Positions 46,440-56,490 of a stretch of DNA of 64,000 bases are shown here, piece by piece (position 1 is the stretch's first letter; the number at the start of each line of letters is the position of its first letter). The stretch spans positions 34,755,676 to 34,819,675 of the forward strand of contig OZ024902.1 of assembly GCA_964017125.1 (NCBI GenBank). Reading direction: 5' to 3'. Below the pieces are notes generated by a model that was not told where the DNA came from, made no database searches, and was given only the letters and a program-made list of their open reading frames with translations. The position numbers were made by a program, and so were the translations under genes. The stretch is from Flabesymbios commensalis. Lineage: Eukaryota; Annelida; Polychaeta; Terebellida; Flabelligeridae.

Positions 46440-48293
46440 CAATAGCTCTACCAGACTGACTGTTCTACCATGTACTTTGTCTCATGAAATGGCGACCATA
46501 CTTCAATGATATCCACCACTCTTGTGCGTGTTGGATCATCCACTGTCACTACATTTCTCGTGACATACCAGTACATTGTAAACATGTTTGGAAGCAGCTT
46601 AGAAGACGTTGCAACTGCACAATCATTACCAAACATCGAGGTATGGGATTTTTTGAGATTATTTCCCATGACCTCTTGCAGTCTTCTCCTATTTTTGATT
46701 TTCGTTTCTATCTGCCAAAGCAGACAAATCTAGGCTGTTCACGAAGATAAAACAGCATCTGTGTCAAAATAGTTGGTCAATGGTAAATAATTTAAAAACT
46801 CACGTCATCTTGAATTTTCTGTCAAAACTAAGACAAATGCAATTGTCCAACTACAGTACAATTGGTGGCGTGACTCGCCAAGTAATTGCCTCAGCAAAAC
46901 ACGCTTGTGAAAATGTGTTGTTGCATTACTTGCCTCCTACTCTGAGATGTCACTGAAGGAGGGTAACCAGTTACGGAGATCAAATATTACTCCCATTGAC
47001 CTTCCCACACCCTTACAACACATTTTGGGCATCAATACAGAACAAGTAGGGATTAGGCCCACAGCTATTGGCTCGTGAACCTCTGAAGGAATATGACAAT
47101 GTCCTTGTTAGTTCGTCTTTACCGCCACCCAGAAAACGTTATTGTAGTACACAATTCTCAAAAATGGTTTGAAGAGGGAGGTTTTAGAATTGCTCCTCAT
47201 GTAGCTTGGGATATAATTAAGCCACGGCTGTGAAATGGCAGTCGTGGTGTCCAACGACACTGACACTGTGGCCCTCCTCTTACACTATAATCCAAATGTA
47301 ATAAAGCAGGGGCATGAAGCAATTGTGGCTTCAATTCTGAACTGGTGAAAAGAAATGAATGCTTCGATTCCACGAATTTGTTCAAAACCATGGTGTCTCG
47401 CTTGGCAAAAATATAACTAAAATTCCACATTCTCCCAGGTGGTGATTGCATGAGTAAGATGTGTTTAAAGCACGCTGGCTCGAAACGTGAACCTCCTTCA
47501 TATATATCAAACTTTGTGGAAAATGAAAAGCTTAGCTAACAAGTTTTGACACTCGTAAAGGCATACTTTGTGAATGTATGGGCCGGTATCAAATCAAACA
47601 CGACTGTAACTACATTAAACGATCTTCGAAAACATATTTATACCAACTCTTTAACAACCAAGGGTAATGATGCCCTACCCCCTACAAATTAAGTTGTGCA
47701 TGGACACATACCTTGTGCGTATTTCTTTGTCAGAATGTGTGTGGGCGGGGGCCCTGGGGTAGTGGTTAGCACCGCTGCCTTTCACGCCAGAGTTCGGGGT
47801 TCGGTTCCCGGTCTCGGCGGTTTGAAAGAAACAAAAATGTTTCTTCCCCATCCACGTGTGAAAGTATTGCGGGGAGCCTCCGTGACCGAGAGGTAGCGTG
47901 CTCGGCCTCAGACCACCAGGGCTCGAATTTCGAATCCTGTGTCTGGAGGACAGTGTCATCTCATTCATCTCACCATCCTCAGGAGGTTCTCCTGGCCCAG
48001 TTTAGCCTATATGTGCACAAAGGTGGCCTAAAGCCCGATTCATTTCATTTCATTTGTCAGAATGTCTATAACCTTCTAGAAGAAAACCGAAATTAGAGTC
48101 TAATCCCTCTTGATTATGGATCTGAAGAACATTCTGAGGTTCTTTTTCCTTCTAAATGTATAATGATTTGTCACCAAACATTCTCAGATTGTGCCAGTGT
48201 TCTGGCAAGTGTGACGATTGATGTGGTTGTAAGGGTGCCGGATGTAATTGTGTACTATTTTGTCACAAGGGTGGACATGCATGTGGGCCATAA
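46440..48293 (+). pseudogene. Decayed gene with Cys-rich C-terminus, SINE inside
   Basis: Coding-like pieces on the plus strand in shifting frames: VVVSNDTDTVALLLHYNP at about 47237-47290, EKLANK followed by LTLVKAYFVNVWAGIKS near 47525-47600, and TTKGNDALPPT near 47655-47690. At 48183-48293 an open stretch with one in-frame TGA ends LFCHKGGHACGP and has nine Cys in about 35 codons. The same set of blocks occurs, to my recollection, in uncharacterised multi-copy proteins of corals and echinoderms; no function is established. The copy has many shifts and a SINE inserted at 47739-48052. The start is uncertain, and 46440-46750 is included only because open frames continue there. Confidence 0.55.
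47739..48052 (+). mobile_element. Dimeric tRNA-derived SINE with 13-bp target duplication
   Basis: Flanked by identical tttgtcagaatgt at 47726-47738 and 48053-48065. The first half has an A-box-like tagtggttagcacc (about 47760-47773) and a B box ggttcggttcccg (about 47798-47810). The second half has an A box near 47885-47898 and a B-box region ggctcgaatttcgaatcc near 47919-47937. The tail is catttcatttcattt. Box spacing fits two tRNA-like heads in series. Its promoter would be transcribed by RNA polymerase III. It interrupts the decayed Cys-rich gene. Confidence 0.87.
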
Positions 48294-48420
48294 CAGTAAG
48301 ATATAAGGTATTATTAGTTAATCAGTTACTTGATATGAGTAATTAAATTATTTTCGGGTATGGGTTCTCACAATAAAACATGTTATCGACGGAGATAAAT
48401 ACTATTTGAATTGTATCATA

Positions 48421-48898
48421 AGTTATTTTATTCGATACAAAATACCAGAAAACATATAGTTAGACATAGTAATCATTAAAATTGACAAAGGGGTTCACGT
48501 GATATTAGTGTTTTCAATATGGCCGTTTAGGGCAATTTTTCAAGATGGCGTCCCAGAACTACTGGCTCCGGCTTTGAAAGTTATTTTATTCGATTCAGAA
48601 TACCGAAAACATATAGCTAGACATATTAATCATTAAAATAGACAAGAGAGTTCCTGAGATATTAGTATTAGTGTTTTCAATACGGTTGTTGGCGGCTATT
48701 TTTCAAGATGGCGTCCAATAGCTACTCGCCCTGGCTTTGAAAGTTATTTTATTCCATTCAGAATACCACAAAACATGTAGTTAGGCATATTGATCATTAA
48801 AATAGACAGAAGTGTTCCGTAGATATTACTTATATATTAGTGTTTTTAATATGGCCGTTGGCGGCCATTTTTCAAAATGGCGTCCCAGAGCTACATTG
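48421..48898. repeat. Tandem array, ~160-bp unit, 3 copies
   Basis: Units start with agttattttattcgat at about 48421, 48579 and 48742. Each holds aatatggccgttggcggc-like and ttcaagatggcgtcc blocks, again close to the YY1-like core. Copies differ at roughly one position in eight by eye. Confidence 0.88.
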
Positions 48899-50529
48899 AA
48901 ATGTCTACCCTCGTCATTTTTATTGGGAAGGCAATATTTCACCAAAATCAGGTGAGACATGCCATATTATGGGATTTGTAAGCGGGTTTTTATGGCAGGG
49001 ACAGGACTAGATTGAACCACAGTTCAACATCAGTGGGATAAATTTTCGCTATTTTCAATTTCGGAAGGTTATGAGAGCGTCAGATTGACCGTCAGTGAAC
49101 TGGAGATGAACTTCTGGAGGATTCGCTCCTAGAAAAATTTCTTTGTCGTCTATTATTAAGAGCGATCTGTAAAAAGTCTGATTTAACTCTTTCGTATTCT
49201 GCGTCTGTCTCTTTCAATTCAGACGTATTTTCGTCGCTAAGAGGAAAATAAGAATCTTTAGGGCGAGCTCCCTTGTCTTCTAGGAGTGTTGAAACAAAAC
49301 CTTCACTGTCGCCTCTAGTTGCCATGTTGAAATGTTTGTGTTGAAATTATTTAAAGAGTTAAGCGCTTCAGTCTGCTGGCCTATTGGCTACTTTGCATGA
49401 CTTAAACGTGTTTTAAAATGGTATGCGTAATAACCGTACCAGCAATTTTCGGCCGTTGTGCCCTGTCCGAAAATTTTTGTGCACAGCAAAAAAATTAAGA
49501 AAAGAGTTTAGGTGATGAAGTACCCTGATTGAGGGTTGCGGGCTGCTGGGGTTGCTGAAAAATCTGAAAGTTATGTTCAGAAGTTGTCTGCTGGTGTAGG
49601 AATCATGTAATTTTATTAAACTATTTCACAAATAACAACACATTGAAATTGTGAGGATTGTAGGTCATATGATATTATGTACAAATGCCAGAATAATTGC
49701 TAAAATACTATTCCAAGCTATAGGGTTGTTGTATTTAGTAATTCGACTTGCGTGGAAATGTTTTCCATGGAAGTCAAAGAAACACAGTAACAGAAATGAT
49801 CTAAATAACACGACTCTCAAGTCATATAAGGTAAATGTGTAAGATTTAAAATCCTCCTATTGTAATAAAATTTCGTCCTCGTGACGATAGTCTAGGTTTG
49901 ACTGTAGATTATGGTCACTCACAGCTCAACCCAATTTTGAAAACTAATTTTTGTAATTGGCAGATCTGACTGACAGTAGTCTATAAAGACTGCATAGTAA
50001 GCAATTCAATGATGAATGCTTCCCAAAATCAACATATTTTTTTTATAAACATTCACTCTGCGAAACAGTCGGCGTGACGTCAAAATCGATTGTTCGCTTT
50101 GATGCGTGTTAGCATGTGTGATCTAGTGCCCATCAGTCGATGTCAGTTTAGACTGTACGATTGGTGTGTGTGCATGGTCGCCTGGTACGCATCACCTCAT
50201 TAACATTTTCACAGGAGGTGCAGTCGGCATAAACACGTGGGAAAATAGGCTAACAAATTTTCCAAGACTTTTAAAACACTATCACACAATGTGTGATATA
50301 ATTTGTTGATTCTAAGTTACATGTTTAAAAATTAATTCAGTCTCTGTTATACGACTAAAAAAATATTTGTAATTTGTCCAAAATGTCTAGACTACAATTC
50401 CAGACATTTTTCCAGGCAGTGATGGCTTTGACAAGCGCGCAAAATATACAAGAATCTCCTCTGAAAAAAATGTCAGCTTTAGTTTATGTAAATATATTAT
50501 GAATTGAGCTGATGGCTTGATGTTAGCCT
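48899..50529. other. Mostly featureless; one possible small coding exon
   Basis: On the minus strand, 49325-49092 is an open frame of 77 codons. It begins MATRGDSEGFVST in a caacatggc start context and is rich in Asp, Glu, Arg and Ser. It could be a first exon or a transposon-protein start, but no family is recognised. The rest shows nothing I can support. Confidence 0.35.
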
Positions 50530-50757
50530 CCCTGCAAACACTGTATGTAATATAACGTTCGTTAAAGTCCCATTTTCGTCATTCTTCATGGATGAACGTA
50601 ACGAGGACGTGCTAAGGATGTAGTCATAATAACCCTAACGTCGCCAGAACGTCCCAATAACGTTACATTTATGATTTACGTTCTGAGGACGTAAATGGGA
50701 GTTCACAGAGTTACGTCCTAAGTACGAATACTGTTTTACGTCATAACGTCCCCACCC
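50530..50757. repeat. Dispersed repeat R3 (aacgt-rich), copy 2
   Basis: The first ~155 bp match 33373-33525 closely. This copy continues with more acgtcc/aacgtcc words (gaggacgtaaatggg, ttacgtcctaag, cataacgtcccc). It has no coding frame. It lies about 200 bp from a gypsy LTR junction. Confidence 0.7.
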
Positions 50758-50959
50758 TTTGTGCAGTAATTTGCTAATCGATGTAGTTTGAGACTTAGAT
50801 CAGAAAGTTGCTTGTTCGTTTCATCGTCGTGGTCACAAATATCGTGTAGCGGGATGGGGACAGTGACACTAAAAATCAGAAGTTTCACAAGGGGGTGTTG
50901 TGTCAAGTGGTTGACTTGTCAAATGAGGCATGTTCATTTTACAGTCGGGTCACCAATAT

Positions 50960-51420
50960 TGTCTAGCGGGATCGGGCGGTGGCCATAACATTGGCGGACC
51001 GTCCTCTCCAACTTCCAATCTTCTGTCTGTCTCTACCTCCGTCTGGGCGACGGTAAATAATGACTGATTTGACTCTGTAATACCCTTTTTTTATTGTTTG
51101 TCTTGACATAGTAGGCTTATTGGTAGTATTCGCTGTGCACTCTTTGACAGAACGCGGCAGCCTTAAGCCACGTCGTGGCTGTGGCTGCGTACGTGGATCA
51201 GACGACACGTCCGTTTACCACGGTGCCTGAGATGAGAGTGGTGCGCGATCTAGAATCGCAGCAAAGGTAAGCGAGGGCGAGGCCGAGGCAAGGGGCGTTT
51301 CGAAAACCCGAGCCGTCTCGCTGACTAACATGACTGAGGAGGAATGATAAGCTGCTGGTCTCCACAGGCCTACACAGATCGATCTTCTTCCTTTGCAATT
51401 TTCATAATGGTCTGCCACCT
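50960..51420 (-). repeat. Gypsy LTR copy 2 with primer-binding site
   Basis: Matches copy 1 at 34802-35220, best over 50960-51240. On the minus strand the LTR ends ..ctagaca and is followed within a few bases by tggtgacccgac (50955-50944), which fits the start of a tRNA-Trp 3'-end primer site. A similar LTR-edge plus gtcac junction recurs at about 50833-50865. No gypsy internal region follows. The outer edge is approximate. Confidence 0.6.
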
Positions 51421-52348
51421 GACTACTGAGTTACTGGGCGCCGCCCTACTGGGCATGCGTGTGTCCAATCAGACAAATTCATCAATTAAAAAGTAACGTC
51501 CGTCGTTTAATATGTGGGTAAAAATAATAGGCCTAATGTTCTAGCAAAACCCCTCTTTTGGCTTTTTTCAGTAAAGTACGAGTTATGATACGAGTTAAAC
51601 TCTTCTCCCGAGTTTGCTGTTATTGAATGCAGGTCAGAGCCGGTTCAAATGTCAGAGGTCACTATTTTACAATGCTATGATTGGATAAAACCGTGGGTTG
51701 GGTCGATGACGTCAACAGGACGGAGGGGGAATCTCTTGCAAAACTGGGAAAGCTAAACACGTTTTTATCTATTCAGTCCAGTGGAAGGTAATAAAAATAC
51801 TATATTTTGATAATTTATCGGATACACGCAGTATTACTTGCTTTTTTTTACTTATAGGAAGATTGCAAGAGTTTTTGTATACAAAATACATATCGAATCC
51901 AATTGAATTAATTGATTAACACTCACCATGGGATGGCATGGTCATGACATGGACATGGTCCATGCTCACCGGTCACTGACCCTGGGCCTGTGTCTGTCTG
52001 TCAGACTCTGTGGACTCAAAGCTTGCTTGTTTCCGTTGTCAATATCATAGATATAGAAAGCTCGGAATCTCACGCTGATGTCTTTGTGTAGGCCTACCGA
52101 ACTCCCTCTACACTGTAATGATTACTGGCCGCCATGAGTTTCGGAACACATCACTGTCCAAAATGTCAGATTCCCAACTTGTCTATGTAATACATCTAGC
52201 AACGGAAACAGGTAACTGTATACATCTAGCAACGGAAACAGGTAACTGTGTGTGGACTGTGAGTGTGACCAGTGTTCAGGTGTCAGTCACAGCTAACATG
52301 CCACGCATTGGCTCATAGAAAGACATAGGTATATGGACCATAGAGAGT
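51421..52348. other. No gene; repeated gtctgtctgtc words
   Basis: A block gtctgtctgtcagactctgtg at about 51985-52015 and gtggactgtgagtgtgaccag at about 52252 recur together at 52970-53005, so a segment was duplicated around the foldback element. At 52192-52245 a 27-bp unit (acatctagcaacggaaacagg...) is present twice in tandem. Confidence 0.5.
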
Positions 52349-52776
52349 CGGTAGATTCAATAAATTTTAAAATTGTCCAATAAAATTATGCTGAGCTTTT
52401 TTTCGTAACTGCCGACATGCTAGAATAAATATTTGACCACATTCCACAGTTTTCACTGACTGTGACTCAGCAAGAAAAATGCTGTGCCAGATCAAAATCT
52501 GAGCTAATGATAACAACATCCAAAAGTTGTGACCTTAATTTTGCAAATTCCGGCAGGGATACAGAAGCCAAAACAGCCATGTCTGCGAGGGGGTCATGGA
52601 AGAAGAAAAATTTTGATGGATTCTCATCCTTATAGTTATAGCCATAAAACTTCCATTTTTCTTGATCAGAGAAAACTGTGGAATGTGGTCAAATATTTAT
52701 TCTAGCATGTCGGCAGTTATGAAAAAAGGCTCAGCATAATTTTATTGGACAATTTTAAAATTTATTGAATCTACCG
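52349..52776. mobile_element. Foldback element with 106-bp inverted arms
   Basis: Arms at 52349-52454 and 52671-52776 are reverse complements with only two mismatches that I can find, both transitions, near the ctgagc(c/t)ttttttc.taac segment. The 216-bp loop is unrelated and non-coding. Ends read cggtagattcaat and attgaatctaccg. No clear target duplication is visible. High arm identity suggests recent movement or strong selection or conversion between arms. Confidence 0.9.
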
Positions 52777-53074
52777 TTTGCGTATTGTAAGTGTGTCGAT
52801 CTGCACTCAGTCTCAGAGTATGTTACTCCGACTCGAGTCTGTCTAAGTCTGTGTCTGTGAGAAATGACATTTTTGACAGACACAGTGTGACAGTCACATT
52901 GAATTAATTAATTAAGTCTATAAAAAAAATATCCACAAAAATGACTGTCACTTACTCAGTCTCTGTCACTGTGTCTGTCTGTCGGACTCTGTGGACTGTG
53001 AGTGTGACCAGTGCCAGTCACAGCTAACATGCCATGCAGTTTGGTGAATCTGTCAACATTTTTCCATGTCGGGG

Positions 53075-53122
53075 CTGAAAATAGGCCATCCAAAAGACAG
53101 CTGGACGGGTCTCTGGCTAAGT
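53075..53122 (+). repeat. Inverted repeat R4, left copy
   Basis: The 48-bp block starting ctgaaaataggccatcc has an inverted partner at 55714-55762, with few mismatches. The pair encloses the LINE at 53427-55700. Possibly two copies of a small repeat, or the ends of a composite. Confidence 0.65.
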
Positions 53123-53426
53123 TCTTGCCTGGCTGTACTCAGAATCATATTTATTGAATAAAACACTGATCGATTTGTGTACATTCACTGATTCACAAAA
53201 AAAAACAAGAAAAAATATACTAGGCCTATAACTTCCCTCATATCATGATTTAGTACTGTACTCTAGAATCTAAAATACTTAACTCTAATTGTGCACATAT
53301 ATTAACCAACACTAAATTTCAAACATACAATATGATTCATTTTCCGCACAATGACACACAATGACACAGGTGTCGTTCAGGTCAACTACAACTAGGTCAG
53401 AATGATGATGATTTAGAGCATAATAA

Positions 53427-55700
53427 TAATAATAAATCTTTATTCATTCAAAAAACATATAACATTATACAAAATTGTGATTATACAAAAATGAATGAGC
53501 CTCTCTCACCACAGACAATTGGCGAAAGATGAACAAGCACAATTCGCTGATCATGAGCCCACGGGCACAGCCAGTGACTGGCTGCACGGTAGCTTTTTGT
53601 TTGTGGCTAAAATATTCTCATGTGGCTAAAGGAAATTAGGTCCCTTTAGCCACAGCCACTGCTGTGGCTAATTCAATTCGCATCCTAGCACTCACCCAGT
53701 TACCTGCAGCTTTTCTGCTTTCATCCTTTACATTCGACTCAGAAAGATTAATTATTTTATTTTTTATAGTTATCCATGAGTCTTACATGTGAACGATTTG
53801 CTGCCTGACATAGGCCTACATAATTGTGTAGATAACCGTACAAGTGTGTTGGTGCTTTTAAGGTTAGACATTACATATTTCATTAACCGTAGGTGTAATT
53901 GAACATCTATTCAGGGGTTGACAAATCCTTATTCTGTTTGGTAGCCCGGATGACTTTCTGGGCTACTGGACTACTTATTATAGAGACAAAAATAGACAAC
54001 TTGTGATAGCCCACAAAGAAAAGATAGTAGCCCCGGGCTTCCGGGCATGGGATTTGGCAAGCCCTGCTATTGGTTGGTCTTTAGAAATGAGATGCAACAA
54101 ATTATTGTGTGTTCTATAAGGTAATTGATACAATTGTCGCAAACATTTTCTCCAAGAAATATAAAACTTATTGATCGACTTTGCTGAAATATCCCAGAGT
54201 AAAAACCCATACAGAGAAGAACAGAATGACTTGAATAATTTATACTTAATTGAATAAGGTGCTAACTTAAATGATGACATTACTGTATTCGCTCTTCTAA
54301 TAAAATCATCTGTTATTACTTCGATCCGTATTTCGTTACTACACTCTCCGACAATATTACCTCGGTGGACATCTTTAGAAATTCTCTGAATTTTTTCACC
54401 ATCAAACGTTACACAAATATTTTCGTTGGTAGATCTAGCACAAATAAAAGCTATAAGTTTACTTTTTATAGGATTAAACAATCAATGGTACTCTCTAGCA
54501 AATGACACACAGACATTGATTAGTTTATTAGGTGACATAATAGTCGGCGCCAGTAGTGCTACGTCATCTGCATTATAAGCAAACGCGCCCATATAAAAAT
54601 ATCTCCGACATAACATCCTAACTTTGATTGACGCAAACGATTCAACAATTTATCTATATACAATGTAAATAATACTGGTGATAACACTCCACCTTGTTTA
54701 ACACCGTTGCTGGTGACAAAAGGTTTGGAAAAATAGTTACCCCATTTTACTCGTACTTCCTGATTTATAAAAAGAGCTGCAATAAGTCTTGCAATTAAAG
54801 GTCATATATCTCGTTCTATTAAATATTTGAACATTTTTACAAATGGTATTCTATCAAAAGCCTTCGAGGCATCCAACAATAACAAATATACAGGTCCTCC
54901 ACTATTAGTGTAATCTGGTAATATTGAATAGTTTCTTGAATAGAAAACGTGTACTGTGTGGTACTGTGTTTTTCTTTAAAACCGAATTGGATATCAGAAG
55001 TTTGTAGGGCCTTTTCATAACTGTAATTAACACTGTTATTAATAGACTTTTTTCTGTTCTTGGGAATCTGTACAATAGTGGAAAATAACATATTGTGTGG
55101 TGCATACCCGTGCAAAAACATTGAATTAAACAACAAAGATATAAATATAAATAGTTTTCCAGAAGCATATTTAATGTGATCACTGTAGTGGCCGACATGT
55201 CCGTCTGATTTACCGAGTTTGATATGTGTCACTGCCTGGGCGACGTCGTTAACGTTTATTGTGTGCTTGTATTGGCAGGTGACCTCACGATCAGCTGATT
55301 GAGGACAACAAAGCTCCTTTATTGACGTCTTTATGTCATTATGTAATGCCACCATTTCAGGCTCTGGGGATGGCACAGAGTTGAGCAATTTTTTTTTTTT
55401 CGAAGCTAAGATTTCGCTTATATATATCATAATCTTTTTCATCATGACAATTATCTATCATACTCGGACTAAGATTTGTTTTACCCTTTAGTTTACATAT
55501 TTCTGACCAGAACATTTGAGTGCGTTTTTCAAGAAGGGCATTAGCTGCCTTAGTATTTTTAGAAATTTCTATATTATTCTTTGTTTTTTTCAACCATGAT
55601 CACAAGTATATCAGCCCAATTCTTACATTTAGGTCTACCATAAAGGCTACATCTTTTATTGCAATCACTCAACTTGTATGAGTAGAAATTAGCCTATTAA
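53427..55700 (-). mobile_element. Decayed LINE with RT, clade unassigned
   Basis: On the minus strand the order is a pre-RT part (55593-55357, QMFWSEICKLKGK), then an RT-like stretch at 55445-54837 (HIKLGKSDGHVGHYSDH, LQTSDIQFGFKEKHST). GVKQGGVLSPVLF follows at about 54650-54710 and AYNADDVALLAPT at about 54545-54580, where an extra Asn splits the usual YADD. The C-terminal part runs from 54481. It ends with aataaag and a (tta)n tail at about 53427-53445. At least four frame changes or stops and a missing RT segment show it is dead. A hAT-like MITE interrupts it at 53912-54066. Confidence 0.75.
53912..54066. mobile_element. hAT-like MITE inside the LINE, 5-bp duplication
   Basis: The left end is caggggttgacaaatcc (53912-53928); the right end is its reverse complement with two mismatches (54050-54066). 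CTATT flanks both sides. The LINE reading continues on the far side (LHLRLMKYVMSNL near 53905-53865), showing insertion into the LINE. Internal gtagcccgg pairs are also inverted. Confidence 0.82.
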
Positions 55701-55713
55701 ATTTACATACAAA

Positions 55714-55762
55714 GACTTAGCCAGAGACCGGTCCAGCCATCTTTTGGACGGCCTATTTTCAG
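55714..55762 (-). repeat. Inverted repeat R4, right copy
   Basis: Reverse-complement partner of 53075-53122. It lies about 14 bp outside the apparent 5' edge of the LINE. Confidence 0.65.
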
Positions 55763-56490
55763 TCTGGACGTCGACAAATGTCGCCAGATTTCACCAAATT
55801 GCATTGTGGGAGGCCCCCAGACCCCCCATCCTGGCCCAACGCTAAGTATATTTGTACTCCCTAAGTTCATCATTTCCTGGCTAAGTCCTTGTTTCCATAT
55901 ATTGTATAACAATACATTTGAAAAGAATTGTTATCATGGCTATTATGATTTTACTGATGTGTACACATTGAGCAATTTAAATATACCAAATTATAGGCCT
56001 GATGCCTTATATTTTAGAACTATTTTTTCAAAAGCTTCTATTAAGAATTTTGCTAACATGGTTTTATGTGCTTTTCCATTATTAGTAATAAAATCATCAT
56101 TTTTATTTTGGTTTCTTATGTCCATAATGAGTCAACATGTCCATAGACTAGGATTTTTTTTAAAATTTGGTTTGTGCATTTACCTGTTAAAAAAAAGAAA
56201 TAAGGACGACATATGATATTCTAGTTAACGCCCTTGGTGTTCATTAGAAAAAATACAGAGTAGGCCCTATGTCAGAATAGGTTTCATTATGGAATCAAAT
56301 AATCTATTTCAGTACAACTGCTGGATTATTTCACAATTCAAAATGTATCTTACTTCTCATGACATAGGACCACCATAATATTTTAGTTGTTTTTATCAGA
56401 TCTGCAATACCATTTGTGAAAGAATTAGACCCATTTGCAGATAAAATAATTCCCAAATATTTGTATTTAACCTGAACTATTTCCAATAGT
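55763..56490. other. No recognised gene
   Basis: The 136-codon frame at 55806-56216 is AT-rich, hydrophobic and without family features. It begins in a repeat-derived ggaggcccccagaccccc segment. Nothing else is supported. Confidence 0.35.

Noticed and set aside
47755-47937. Two tRNA genes
   Set aside because: Flanking 13-bp target duplications and a catttcattt tail show a SINE. The heads would not form sound cloverleaves by eye.
44370-50960. Treating LTR copy 2 as the 5' LTR of the gypsy element at 34.8-44.4 kb
   Set aside because: The 6.6 kb between holds unrelated arrays, a decayed gene and a SINE, with no gag. A separate insertion is more likely.
55806-56216. 136-residue plus-strand frame
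   Set aside because: It starts in repeat-derived sequence, is AT-driven and hydrophobic, and has no recognisable domain.
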